DNA from: Boesenbergia rotunda
Taxonomy: Eukaryota > Streptophyta > Magnoliopsida > Zingiberales > Zingiberaceae
NCBI GenBank assembly: GCA_024364735.1
Contig: JAGFNQ010002613.1
Location: 117,612-181,611 of the forward strand
Direction of reading: 5' to 3'
DNA length: 64,000 bases
Shown here one piece after another: positions 1 through 10,269 of the stretch. Under the pieces are notes generated by a model. It was not told where the DNA came from, searched no databases, and saw only the letters and a program-made list of their open reading frames with translations. The position numbers and the translations under genes are program-made. The first letter of the stretch is position 1, and each line of letters begins with the position of its first letter.

Positions 1-300
1 GGTTGTCTAGCATGGGTGCGTAGAGAGGTGATGATGGCAACATCTGATGAGGGGGGGGGAGGCCACGTGAGTAAGGGGGAGTCGATCTAACCGTGGAGGC
101 GGCGATGGAGACCCTCTGGGTGGCGGCATTGGTGCATGGAAGATGAGAAGAGGGGTCATTCAGTCGGCGGTGACGAATTGGATGTGACCTCATGGTGTGT
201 GGACTCATTTGGGCGACGGAGGCATCACCAAAGGGGCGGAGGTCCTATAAGAGAGAAAGGGAGGAGATGGCGACATTCATGATGATGAAGTTGATGGGAT
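1..300. other. Unassigned G-rich sequence
   Basis: I see no convincing gene, repeat terminus or RNA here. It is purine-rich with a run of nine G and several GGCGG/GGAGG stretches. Short open frames look like chance. It may be flanking DNA of the LTR remnant that follows. Confidence 0.3.
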
Positions 301-860
301 TGACTGTTGGGTATAATCGTATGGTTAGAGAGGGGGTGAATAGCTCGTTGTCAATCATCTGTCGATTCTTTTTACAAGTGTTAGCTTAGCGCAAGAAGAA
401 ACAAAACAAAATAATGAAATCAAGAATACAAACATCAACACTTATCGTTTACGTGGTTCGGAGATTCCTTGCTCCTACTTCATGGCATATCCTTAAGGTG
501 GACGATCCCTCAATCCATCGGTGGATTAGTCCCTGATAATTTCTAGCAAGAGCTTTCTCCTTCTTGGTGGAGAATAACCTCTTGCAATGTCCTCTTCCTC
601 TTTACAATATACATGTTAGTGATTGAGAAAGAGAGTAGGCTTTGGAAGTTTTGGGCACGAAATAAGAAAGTTTTCAATCACAACTTTGTAACTTTTTCAT
701 ACCCCAAAACTTTCCTTTAAATAGAGGAAAGAGCTATTAACAAAATAGCTCAGCCCTGACCCCAATCGTGTGAGAATCTGGGAAATTTGAGGGCTAAAAG
801 GCAAAACTTTCGAAATTAAGGGCATGGTTGGGATTTCGAAAAACTGAATAGGTTTTTCTG
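300..860 (-). mobile_element. Remnant of a SIRE-like copia LTR
   Basis: On the plus strand it begins with an agagggggtgaatagc-like motif near 329, then TTAGC.GCA and a CACTTATCGTTTAC motif near 440. The same three motifs occur in the same order in the intact LTRs of element G (53308 and 59984), which lie on the minus strand, so this piece has the same orientation. A TATA-like CTATTTAAAG is readable on the minus strand near 718. No primer binding site or coding part follows, so it is a solo LTR or fragment. Limits are approximate. Confidence 0.45.
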
Positions 861-3070
861 CAAAAAGCCACCCCTTATTAACTCTTCGTTTTCCCCTATT
901 CCGAGTGACCTAGCCGCAACAAAACTTTCGATTCCTTCCTCTCCTCTTCGCCTTCCGCCGCAGCCAGGAGAGAGGCCGGATCATCTCTTCTTCTTCCTCG
1001 CAAACCTCCTCGATTCTTCTCCTCCTCCCAACCATCAAGCCCTCGCGACCTCGTGCGATGCTTCTCTTCCGAGCGATCTAGGTCATCTCGGCGAGCCGGC
1101 GACCCGTCCTCGTGCGGCGAGTAGGCGACACCGGAGAGTACCTCTCTTAGCCTCTGGAGTTGAATCGAAGTTATCGGTTTTCCTCTTGTTCTTCATCAAG
1201 CGATCGATCGAGAGCTCTCTCTTCTTCTCGACCGAGTGGTTCTATTTCCGGTGATCTCAGCTACACTCGGATTTGGGCAAAGAATCGCTGCACCGACTCC
1301 CTTCGAGGTAAGAGCCGTATGATATTTAGTTCAGATGTGAAGGAATGGATAAATCGTTGATTAGGGTTTGGTTGTCTTCCATCTGTGAGCTTGATCCTGG
1401 GTTCTTTTGCCAGGAGCTACTGATATTAGGGATTGTTCGTAACTTCTACCTTGATCTTGATTTTGGATTTCAAAGGGGCGCACGCGATTACTACTGTTTC
1501 TGTTGTGCTTTGCTATTGTGTGCTTCGGCTTTGGTCGTGAGGTTAGTGGATGCTCTGTTCTTAGTGATATTGATTTTGATCAGATTGTTGCTTAGGGGTT
1601 TTCATGGGGAAGAGTTAGCTGCCCATGATCAGTGGATGAATTCTGGTCTTACGGATTTTAGTGGTGATAGTAGTTGGATCATGAACTGTAGCTTTGATCT
1701 TAATTGAGTATTATGTATTGGATATTTAGTTAGGGGTAATTAATTAGTATTAATCCTAACTAAATTACCTAGTATACTTAGCTAAGCATCGTGTGAGATT
1801 AAAGCTAAATGATTATGCATTTGATGCAGGTCCTTGACTTGGATATTCAGTTGCGGATATTAGTTGGACGGGGGTTCTCGTCGCCTAAATTTCTTCATAT
1901 CGAGGCGGGTACCTCTGTTTATGCATAGCTAGTCATAGTTAGCAGTAGGGATACCTGATATTTTTATCTCTGTGCTTTTGCTTCGGTAGTTGTATCCGTT
2001 AGCTTTACTGCTTACTATATCTGTATGGATTGATGATGCATATAGTTTACCTTATACCTTACGCTAGGATTTAGGTATTGGTGCATACCGGTTATATGGA
2101 TTACTGCATATCATGTAGATGACAGCAGGGTTAGATAGTGGATGATGCATGGGATAGTGACACGCATCATTATTGCACGTAGCATAGGGGACGACCTTTG
2201 ACTCCCTGGAGGTTGAGATGGCCGTCGTATTTGCTACTCGTGTAGGGGCATATGTAGGCGACCCTTGACTCCCCTAGTGGTTGAGAGGGGCCGTCAGACC
2301 TGCCACATGACCTGTCGTGCAGCCCCGTTGGCGGACCCGGGCACTGCAGCAGGTCCCCTACCTATCCGATGATAGCAGGGACGTTTAGAGCGTTACTTCA
2401 CCCGATGGTGGGGTACGTTTATGGTCTCCGACCCTACCCATTCGGTCTCGCGTGTACCTCCTCATAGACCGTCTGTTCGTGCAGGGAAGACCAGGTCAGA
2501 GCCCTACCCACTCGGTTCGCGTGTACCGCGACTTACACCGACTGGCGTCAGGGGTGACCCATGTTGCATCATGAGCATGCTATGCATCTCTGCACTTAGT
2601 TGTGTTTGCTGCACATGATTGTTGTACTTGGTTGACATGCATACTACCGGGTTTGGATCGACGCAGGTAGGTATGTAGTTCCTTTACTGCTTATAGTTCA
2701 GTTCTGCATTTCTTTTTACTGCAGTTATCTTCAGTATTGTGATAGATAGATGAACGGTGACTTACTGCTAGTATTTTCTTCCTGTGCATATCAGTTTGTA
2801 TTCGCTGAGTTCTTAGGACTCACCCAGTTAGCTCCCTGTTTTTATTTCAGGATGATGGTCTGGAGTGCCCGGCAGCCTATCCCAGGTCACGTATTTCTTC
2901 GAGATGATTCCGGGATGTCTCTTTTACTTTGTTGGTGGTACATGTTGGTACCCGTTCTCTGTTTCTTTTACTTTACGTTTCCGCTGCTATATTCGTATTT
3001 GATTTTGCAATTTTATACGGCGGTATAGTTGTACTTTTGTGAGCCATGGAGGCCTTTGTGCTTTGCGTTT
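861..3070 (+). repeat. Probable chromovirus-type LTR fragment, non-coding
   Basis: No protein family is recognisable. A pyrimidine-rich leader-like stretch (900-1200) is followed by a splice-donor-like GAGGTAAGAG (1305). Two diverged direct repeats of about 67 bp occur: CGACC.TTGACTCCC.GG near 2190 and 2256, and CCCTACCCA.TCGGT near 2433 and 2500. The end (2805-2900) has a GACTCACCC...TTTATTTCAGGATGATG arrangement reminiscent of Tekay/Del LTRs. It stops abruptly at the start of copia A. Open frames of 66-120 codons at 1160-1707 resemble nothing and are treated as chance. Confidence 0.3.
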
Positions 3071-4809
3071 TGTTGGTGAGAGCCCTAGAGCCGATCATGT
3101 AATGATTGTATGGACTAATTTGTATCATATTCCTATGTATAAATAAAGGCATGTTTTATGGTTATTATACTTACGTGTATTTGTGCCAATTAGCTAAGTA
3201 TAATAATGTCCTTGAGTAGAAGGTTCTTATCTATATCAATCGATTGGTTGAATCGATAGTGAGATGATATAGAGAACACTACTCTAAATAATTCCTAGTC
3301 AAGTATTAACATTCAAGGACAATGTTAATACGTAGAGGCTAGCATGTAGGTCAACATGATGACTTGATCTCACAAGTCATAGATATAGAGATATCAAGTT
3401 GACACATGGGTATGCATTGGAGAATGTATACTGAATGACCCACCATGAGAAAGTATCATGGATCGTTATATGAGTGTCATATACTTTCTCATGTGGCTAT
3501 TAGTATGACTATTAGTCCTTGGACCTGAAGTCACCATGGATTCCTACATAAGGAGTTACGTACTTTGGCTTCGTCAAACGTCATCCGTAAATGGGTGGAC
3601 TATAAAGGCGATTACTGGGTATGTAACAAATTATGGAGAGGGATGTGAGTGATGTAGATGGGATCTATCCCTCCTATATGACGGGAGCGATATCGTATTC
3701 TTGATAGAGTGAGACCACAAAGTGCATGGCCATGCCCAAGTGAGTCAATATGAGATATTGAACTCATTTGATTAGTGTGAGTCTACTTGGAGTTCAAGAT
3801 ATAGATTGACTCGAGGATGACACGGTCTATGCCTCAATTGAGTCAATCTAGATATCATGGATAGAGGGACATTATCATATATTGTGAGAGTCACAATTAT
3901 TAGTCACAAGGTGATGTTGGATCTCAACATTCTTGTAACTTGGGTAGCAATGATGTGTTGCTAGATACCGCTCATTGCTTATGTTTCTAAGAGGTTAGAA
4001 GCATTGCCAACGTTACAAGAACCTATAGGGTCACACGCAAAGAACAAATAGATGGAGAAAAATTGAAGTCAAGTTTGACTTGGCTAAATATGGAAAGTCC
4101 ATAAAAGGCAAGTTTGACTTGACCTAAATCCAAATCAAGTTTGACTTGACTTGGTTCCACTTCAAGTTAGACTTGACATGGGAGAAGAAATGGAGTCAAG
4201 TTTGACTTGACTATTTATGAAAAATCCATAAAAGGCAAGTTTGACTTGACCAAAACCCACCTCACCTTTGTTTGACCAAGTGATGACTTGGTTTCCCCCC
4301 CATTTGAATTTCGAATTCAAATTGAAAAGGGATATGGAAGGCCACCTAATGGCACTTAATAGCCATTATGGCCGGCCACCTAATGGCCATTAATGGCCAT
4401 TAAGTGGCCGGCCACCATGAAGGAACAAAACCGATGTTTTGTTTCATTTTTGTGGGTGTGAGGCTTTTCTTCTTCTCTCTTGATTTTTGGTTGGAGTGCT
4501 TCTTCGACCTCTCCTCTTGGCCGAAACCTATAGGGTGCTAGCACACCTAAGGTTTTGATTCATCTTCATTTGTTCGCGTGGATACGTATAGAGGAGTGTC
4601 TGCTTTGATACTCTACGAGATCCGGCGGCCTTTTGGACAAGCGGGAAAGCGAAGGGCTACGCGTCAAGGGTAATGATTCTTATCATGTAGATCTAATGTA
4701 GATTAAACTCGTACTCGTAATTTATTTTTATGTTCGCACGGATCCGTGGCCGAACTTCTGGGGTTTCCGCAACGCAAAAAGCGGTTTTTGTGGCCCAGAA
4801 TTTCCAACA
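3071..4809 (+). repeat. 5' LTR of copia A
   Basis: It starts TGTTGGTGAGAGCC and ends CCAACA directly before the primer binding site. Three blocks are visible. The first, 3071 to about 4036, is nearly identical by eye to 10270-11237. The second, about 4037-4575, has no counterpart in the 3' LTR. The third, about 4576-4809, is clearly related to the end of the 3' LTR but more diverged. A TATAAATAAA motif lies at about 3138. Confidence 0.9.
4037..4575 (+). repeat. Variable LTR cassette with GTCAAGT/ACTTGAC dyads
   Basis: About six copies of a dyad of the form TCAAGT-TTG-ACTTGA lie between 4065 and 4250. The best is AGTCAAGT-TTG-ACTTGACT at 4194-4212, a perfect 8+3+8 inverted repeat. One copy near 4162 has TAG as spacer. 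A GGCCATTAA.GGCC-rich stretch follows (4345-4420). The 3' LTR holds a different cassette at this position. Confidence 0.75.
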
Positions 4810-4810
4810 G

Positions 4811-4822
4811 TGGTATCAGAGC
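4811..4822 (+). other. Primer binding site of copia A
   Basis: TGGTATCAGAGC, complementary to the 3' end of plant initiator tRNA-Met, one base after the LTR end. Confidence 0.92.
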
Positions 4823-5843
4823 ACCGTGTGAACCTTGTACGAGTTTAAATTTGTTTTTTTTGTATTAGATACAAAATTTAAAGACAAATAATATTCTGTG
4901 ATTTTTCGAAATTTATAGAATTTATGGGTATTTTTCTCATGAAGTCGAAGCAACAAGTGTTCGGACACTTGTAGGCTTCACCGATCGAGAAAAACTTTCC
5001 GAAACGGAAAGATCTCGCTATAATCTTTCGGGTCAGCGGCTTAAGTTGTTGTAAGGTGATTTTGGGACACTCGCGAAATTCATTTCGCGAGTAGGGGCGC
5101 CGCCCTAACCCCGCGAGGGCATTGTCCCGCAATCGTGCCCGAAAATCGTGTAGCGGGACCGTTACGGAAGTGTAACTCATAATATGTAAAATTGTCGAAA
5201 AAATTATAGAAATTTATTTAAAATACATAATTTGGAATTATGTATGGATTTGTGATGATCATGGCCCAATAAAAACCCAATGTGATTGGAATGTGTTGTA
5301 ATTCATATTACGGTCTGCGTACCGTTTTTGTGGTTGTGCGTTTGTATAGTGTATGCGACCTGCGAGTCGGCTTCTTTTATTTTATTTCTGTACTTTCTTA
5401 TTTTGTAATGTACAAAATGAAGACGCTGGGCGGTCCTCCGAAGACGGAGTTATGGAGGGAGCCGACGACACGTGGCGGTCAAAGGAGAAGCTTGGAGAAG
5501 CGAAACCCTAGGTTGACCGTCCGATCTTCTCATTGGCTTGAGAAGATCGTAGTAGGGCCATGATCCAATCACAAATTAAATTATTTTATTATTTGCTTGT
5601 ATGTGATGCATGCTAGAGTAAAATAATTAGAGCCTTGTGTATATGATACACCCTCTCTCTTGCGATTAGATTCGATCTAATTCAAATCAACTCATTCTCG
5701 AAATGCCTACCAAGTTTTGATACCTATCACTACCTCGATCATTTGTTGTTGTTGAATCTGCCAAAGCAGAGCAACACATTTAATCTTGGTAGGGTACGGA
5801 GGGACAATCTTGGTCCTGCCTATCACGGCTTGGGTGAGAACAA

Positions 5844-5894
5844 ACTCAATCAGATTGAGTGAAACTAGTTAACTCGGTCGGATCGAGTCTAACT
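5844..5894 (+). promoter_or_regulatory. Pair of small leader hairpins
   Basis: Hairpin 1 is ACTCAATC-A-GATTGAGT (5844-5860). Hairpin 2 is ACTCGGTC-G-GATCGAGT (5872-5888), lengthened by AGTTA (5867-5871) pairing with TAACT (5890-5894). Two neighbouring base pairs differ between the hairpins but pairing is kept (A-T and A-T against G-C and G-U). The function is unknown. Confidence 0.55.
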
Positions 5895-5919
5895 ATAGGC
5901 ATATTCCAATCGTTGGAAA

Positions 5920-6107
5920 GGTAGGATAAAAATCGCATTTATATTAAAACTTGGGCGATTTAGCCAAAGCTAACTCAAGTTTTTATGTAAATGTAAATTT
6001 TAATCCTATAAACAAGAGTTGCATAGAGATGTAATCGGTAAATTGTTACCTACCGATCGTACTAAGTCTTGGGCGATTTAGCCAAAGCTAACTCAAGGCT
6101 TAGTATG
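5920..6107 (+). promoter_or_regulatory. Twin stem-loops with identical loops and different stems
   Basis: Two copies of the same apical segment (5954-5975 and 6072-6093, 22 bases identical, itself able to fold as TTAGC-CAAA-GCTAA) are each closed by a long stem. The stems have different sequences. Copy 1 is closed by AAAACTTG/CAAGTTTT (5946-5983) with imperfect pairing continuing outwards. Copy 2 is closed by CGTACTAAGTCTTG/CAAGGCTTAGTATG (6058-6107), 14 pairs with two G-U. They lie about 190-350 bases upstream of the gag ATG. Confidence 0.65.
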
Positions 6108-6293
6108 ATGTGGATCTTGTCCCACTATATTATAGTTAAATTAGATAGAATCTTGTAGCGTGGTTTGACCACATCTATGACTTGATTCTATAAATTTTCT
6201 ATAATTCAGTGGGAGAATCATTTAATTAAAGGCCTAATTAAATGAAAAGGAATATGTTATTTAATTTTCTGCATTTTATTGTTGTAGATTGCC

Positions 6294-7080
6294 ATGTCGA
6301 CAAACGCAAATACTCTCTCCCTGCGATCTGTCCTTGAGAAGGACAAGCTCAACGGAGCAAACTTCCTGGACTGGTACAGGAACTTGAGAATAGTTCTCAA
6401 GCAAGAACGTAAACTGTACGTTCTGGAGCAGCCTATTCCCGAGGCACCTCCTGCCAGTGCCACGCGAGCTGACCGTGATGCTCACAAGAAGCATCAAGAT
6501 GACGCATTGGATGTGTCATGCCTTATGCTCGCAACCATGAACTCTGAGCTTCAGAAGCAACATGAGTTAATGGATGCTTTCGATATGGTTGAGCATCTGC
6601 GTCAACTGTATCAAGGACAAGCAAGGCACGAGAGATTTGAGATCTCTAAGGCACTGTTTCAGTGCAAGATGCAAGAAGGGACTCCCGTACGTCCCTATGT
6701 ACTCAAGATGATTGGGTACATAGAGAATTTACAGAGATTGGGATTCCCACTGGGCCAAGAGCTGGCTACAGACTTGATCTTGCAGTCCCTACCCGAAAGT
6801 TATAGTCAATTTGTCATGAACTGGAACATGAATGAAATTGACAAGCCCCTGCCTGAGATGCTCAGCATGTTGAGAACTGCTGAGCTCAATCTTAAGAAGG
6901 CCAAGCCCATTTTGATGGTGCAGAAGGACAAAGGTAAGGGCAAGCCCAAAGGCAAGGGAAAGTCTCAAGCCAAGGGCAAGGCAAGGCAAAGCACTGAAAC
7001 CCAAAGGAGGGGTTGCCAAGGATGCTACCTGCTTCCACTGTGGTGAGACCGGACACTGGAAGCGAAACTGCAAGAAATAT
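6294..7080 (+). pseudogene. gag: Copia A gag (capsid/nucleocapsid), frameshifted
   Basis: Gag forms the cytoplasmic virus-like particle that packages element RNA. The ATG at 6294 opens 250 codons to 7046. The first 210 residues match the UBN2-type copia gag family, with landmarks such as NGANFLDWYRNLR near residue 19 and LILQSLPESYSQF near 162, followed by a Lys/Gly-rich basic tail. The zinc knuckle CFHCGETGHWKRNC (CX2CX4HX4C, about 7033-7074) is intact but lies one frame over, so a one-base indel occurred just before it, near 6985. After the shift the frame runs on into the protease ORF at 7081. Stem-loops of unknown role lie just upstream. Confidence 0.9.
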
Positions 7081-8553
7081 ATGGAAGATCTCCAGAAGAA
7101 GAGAAGTCAGACTTCTACTTCAGGTATTCATGTTATAGAAGTCAATTTGTCTATTTCTACATCATGGGTATTAGATACCGGATGTGCTTCTCACATTTGT
7201 ACTAATGTGCAGGCGTTGAGAAATAGCAGGACATTGACAAAGGGCGAGGTGGACTTACGAGTTGGCAATGGAGCAAGAGTTGCTGCTGTTGCTACAGGAG
7301 TTTATATGCTATCTCTGCCCTCTGGGCTTGTACTAGAGTTAGATGATTGTTATTATGTGCCTGCTCTGACTAAGAACATAGTTTCTGTTTCTTGTTTAGA
7401 CAAGAAAGGATTTTCGTTTATAATAAAGAACAAATGTTGTTCAGTTTATTTAAATGAAATGTTCTATTGTAGTGCACCTCTGATGAACGGACTCTATCTT
7501 CTAGACTTAGAAAACCCTATCTATAACATAAATACCAAAAGGCTCAAGTCTAATGACTTGAACCAAACCTATATCTGGCACTGTCGCTTAGGTCATATAA
7601 ATGAGAGTCGCCTATCTCAGCTCCATAGAGATGGTTTGCTGGACTCATTTGATTTTGAATCATTTGAGACATGCGAGTCTTGCCTTCTTGGCAAGATGAC
7701 CAAGACTCCATTCAGTGGACACAGCGAAAGAGCAACCGATTTGTTAGGTCTTATACATAGCGATGTATGTGGCCCTTTCAATGTTGCTGCCAGAGGTGGT
7801 TATAGGTACTTCATTACATTTACTGATGATTTCAGTAGATATGGTTATGTGTACTTGATGACACATAAGTCAGAATCCTTTGAAAAGTTCAAAGAATTCA
7901 AGAATGAAGTACAAAACCAGCTTGGCAAGAGTATTAAAATACTTCGATCAGATCGAGGTGGAGAATACCTCAGCCATGAGTTCCGTGACTATCTAGCTGA
8001 GTGTGGGATTCTGTCCCAACTCACTCCTCCTGGAACACCACAATGGAATGGTGTGTCCGAAAGGAGGAATCGTACCCTATTAGATATGGTGCGATCCATG
8101 ATGAGTCACACAGATCTTCCTATATCCTTTTGGGGATATGCTCTGGACACGGCAGCCTTCACTCTTAACCGTGTTCCATCAAAGGCTGTAGTAAAGACAC
8201 CATATCAGATATGGACTGGGAAGAGTCCCCAGATGTCTTTTATGAGAATTTGGGGTTGTGAAGCTTACGTACGACGTCAAGTTTTAGAAAAACTAGGACC
8301 CAAATCCGACAAGTGCTATTTTATAGGATATCCCAAGGAAACGAAGGGATATTACTTCTACATTCCCAGTCAGCACAAAGTGTTTGTGGCAAAAACTGGG
8401 GTTTTTCTAGAAAGAGATTTTGTTTCTAGAAAAACTAGTGGGAATACGTTCGATCTTGAAGAACTTCAAGATATGGACCAAAGCACTGAGGCCTTGATGG
8501 AGGTTGAACAGGAACCACAAAATGTTGTGGATCATGAGGTTGTTACACAATGA
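7081..8553 (+). CDS. pol: Copia A protease and integrase part of pol
   Basis: An open frame of 490 codons; the ATG at 7081 is only the first Met after the gag zinc knuckle in a continuous gag-pol frame. The aspartic protease active site is WVLDTGCASH (DTG at residues 32-34). A pre-integrase zinc-binding segment begins WHCRLGHIN and has its paired cysteines in CESCLLGK. The integrase core shows the catalytic triad in HSDVCGP, RSDRGGEY and NGVSERRNR. Integrase inserts the cDNA into nuclear DNA; protease cuts the polyprotein. The frame ends at an in-frame TGA (8551-8553) and continues in the same frame from 8557, so this is a nonsense mutation and not a natural end. Confidence 0.93.
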   Translation: MEDLQKKRSQTSTSGIHVIEVNLSISTSWVLDTGCASHICTNVQALRNSRTLTKGEVDLRVGNGARVAAVATGVYMLSLPSGLVLELDDCYYVPALTKNIVSVSCLDKKGFSFIIKNKCCSVYLNEMFYCSAPLMNGLYLLDLENPIYNINTKRLKSNDLNQTYIWHCRLGHINESRLSQLHRDGLLDSFDFESFETCESCLLGKMTKTPFSGHSERATDLLGLIHSDVCGPFNVAARGGYRYFITFTDDFSRYGYVYLMTHKSESFEKFKEFKNEVQNQLGKSIKILRSDRGGEYLSHEFRDYLAECGILSQLTPPGTPQWNGVSERRNRTLLDMVRSMMSHTDLPISFWGYALDTAAFTLNRVPSKAVVKTPYQIWTGKSPQMSFMRIWGCEAYVRRQVLEKLGPKSDKCYFIGYPKETKGYYFYIPSQHKVFVAKTGVFLERDFVSRKTSGNTFDLEELQDMDQSTEALMEVEQEPQNVVDHEVVTQ

Positions 8554-8556
8554 GTT

Positions 8557-8832
8557 ATGGAACAACATCCTGTTCAAGTAGACCTACCTCTTCGCAGGTC
8601 TGGTAGGGTACGTCATCAGGCTGAGAGATATTCATTTCTCTTGTCTGATGACAATGACGTTGTGCTCATTGAGAATGAGCCTACAACCTATCAGGAAGCT
8701 GTGATGAGCCCAGATTCTGAGAAATGGCTTGAGGCCATGAGATCCGAGATGGATTCCATGTACACCAACCAAGTTTGGACCTTGGTTGATCCACCTGAAG
8801 GGGTAAAACCCATTGGTGTAAGTGGTCTTTAA
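8557..8832 (+). pseudogene. pol: Copia A pol segment between integrase and RT
   Basis: It is in the same frame as the preceding ORF, after one TGA. It carries the usual linker RRSGRVRHQAERY and the N-terminal edge of RT (EAVMSPDSEKWLEAMRSEM, then WTLVDPPEG). Near 8815-8825 the reading frame is lost. The next ORF resumes RT after what looks like loss of two single G bases from the usual CKWVFK region, giving a TAA at 8830. This segment is a broken link of one polyprotein, not a separate gene. Confidence 0.88.
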
Positions 8833-10255
8833 GAGAAAGACTGACATGGGAGGACTTACGCATACCTATAAGGGTAGACTGGTAGCAAAGGGTTTCAAAC
8901 AAATTCATGGTATTGACTATGATGAAACCTTTTCTCCAGTAGCGATGTTTAAGTCCATTCGGATCATGCTTGCTATTGCAGCATACCACGATTATGAGAT
9001 CTGGCAGATGGATGTCAAAACCGCGTTCCTGAATGGGAACCTACTCGAGGATGTGTACATGACACAACCTGAGGGTTTTGTAGATCCAAAGCATACTGGC
9101 AGAGTATGCAAGCTGCAAAGGTCCATTTATGGACTAAAGCAAGCTTCTCGGAGCTGGAATGTTCGATTCGATGATGCAATCAAACAGTTTGGTTTCATCA
9201 AGAATGAAGATGAACCCTGTGTCTACAAGAGGGTTGAAGGAAACATAGTAGTTTTCCTCATATTGTATGTGGATGACATACTACTCATTGGGAATGATAT
9301 TCCTATGCTTCAGTCTGTGAAGACTTGGCTGGGGAATTGTTTCTCAATGAAGGACTTAGGTGAAGCAGCCTGTATTTTAGGCATCAAGATCTATAGAGAT
9401 AGATCTAAGAGATTGCTTGGCCTAAGTCAGAGTACATACATTGACAAGGTCTTACTTCGGTTTGCCATGCAGAATTCCAAGAAAGGATTTCTGCCTATGT
9501 CACATGGTATGAGTCTTTCGAAGACTCAAAGTCCCTCTTCTAGAGAGGAGAGAGACCGCATGCATCAGATCCCTTATGCTTCGGCCATAGGATCTATCAT
9601 GTACGCCATGCTATGTACTCGTCCTGATGTCTCGTATGCTTTGAGCATGACGAGCAGATACCAGTCAGATCCAGGTGAGCATCACTGGATAGCGGTCAAG
9701 AATATTCTTAAGTACTTAAGAAGGACTAAAGAATATTTCTTGATATTTGGAGGCTCAGAGGAGCTATCTGTAAAGGGTTACAGTGATGCCAGCTTCCAAA
9801 CCGACCAGGATGATTATCGGTCGCAGTCAGGGTTCGTGTTTTATCTGAATGGCGGCGCTGTGAGCTGGAAGAGTTCGAAGCAGGACACAGTTGCTGATTC
9901 TACAACAGAGGCTGAGTATATTGCTGCATCAGAGGCAGCAAAGGAGGCAATTTGGATCCGCAAGTTCGTTACAGAGCTTGGGGTGGTTCCTAGCATTGCA
10001 GATCCCATAGAGCTCTATTGTGACAATAATGGAGCTATTGCGCAGGCTAAGGAACCTCACTCACACCAGCGGACCAAACATATACTACGGCGCTTCCATC
10101 TCATTCGAGAGATCATCGATAGAGGAGATGTGAAGATATGCAGAGTACCCTCAGAGGCTAACGTCGCAGATCCCCTGACCAAGGCTTTGGCACAGAGAAA
10201 GCATGATGGTCACACTAGATCATTGGGTATTAGATACTACAGTGATTGGCACTAG
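8822..10255 (+). CDS. pol: Copia A reverse transcriptase and RNase H
   Basis: 477 codons in the frame following the 8.82 kb frameshift; the first codon is not a true start. RT motifs in order: KGRLVAKGFKQ, WQMDVKTAFLNG, SIYGLKQASRSW and the catalytic YVDDILLIG. RNase H follows with YSDASF, STTEAEY, YCDNNGA and RTKHILRRFH. RT makes cDNA from the packaged RNA; RNase H removes the template. All catalytic acidic residues I can place are present. The frame ends 14 bases before the 3' LTR, directly ahead of the polypurine tract. Confidence 0.95.
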   Translation: MVFKRKTDMGGLTHTYKGRLVAKGFKQIHGIDYDETFSPVAMFKSIRIMLAIAAYHDYEIWQMDVKTAFLNGNLLEDVYMTQPEGFVDPKHTGRVCKLQRSIYGLKQASRSWNVRFDDAIKQFGFIKNEDEPCVYKRVEGNIVVFLILYVDDILLIGNDIPMLQSVKTWLGNCFSMKDLGEAACILGIKIYRDRSKRLLGLSQSTYIDKVLLRFAMQNSKKGFLPMSHGMSLSKTQSPSSREERDRMHQIPYASAIGSIMYAMLCTRPDVSYALSMTSRYQSDPGEHHWIAVKNILKYLRRTKEYFLIFGGSEELSVKGYSDASFQTDQDDYRSQSGFVFYLNGGAVSWKSSKQDTVADSTTEAEYIAASEAAKEAIWIRKFVTELGVVPSIADPIELYCDNNGAIAQAKEPHSHQRTKHILRRFHLIREIIDRGDVKICRVPSEANVADPLTKALAQRKHDGHTRSLGIRYYSDWH

Positions 10256-10269
10256 TGCTAGTGGGAGAT
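10256..10269 (+). other. Polypurine tract of copia A
   Basis: The sequence tgctagtgggagat lies directly before the TGTTAGTGAG start of the 3' LTR, the expected place for plus-strand priming. Confidence 0.85.

Larger units (their letters stand above)
4823..6293 (+). other. Untranslated leader of copia A
   Basis: There are about 1.47 kb between primer binding site and gag. No open frame on the plus strand looks coding; an antisense frame at 4878-5180 is taken as chance. A strong hairpin sits at 5070-5091 (CTCGCGAAAT-TC-ATTTCGCGAG). Further stem-loops at 5844-5894 and 5920-6107 are listed separately. Leaders of LTR elements carry packaging, dimerisation and translation signals, so structured RNA is expected here; the specific role is not known. 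Confidence 0.7.

Noticed and set aside
1160..1707. Possible host gene with 5' UTR-like sequence and GT donor
   Set aside because: No protein similarity, no continuing exon in frame, and downstream sequence has repeat-like LTR character; no support beyond composition.
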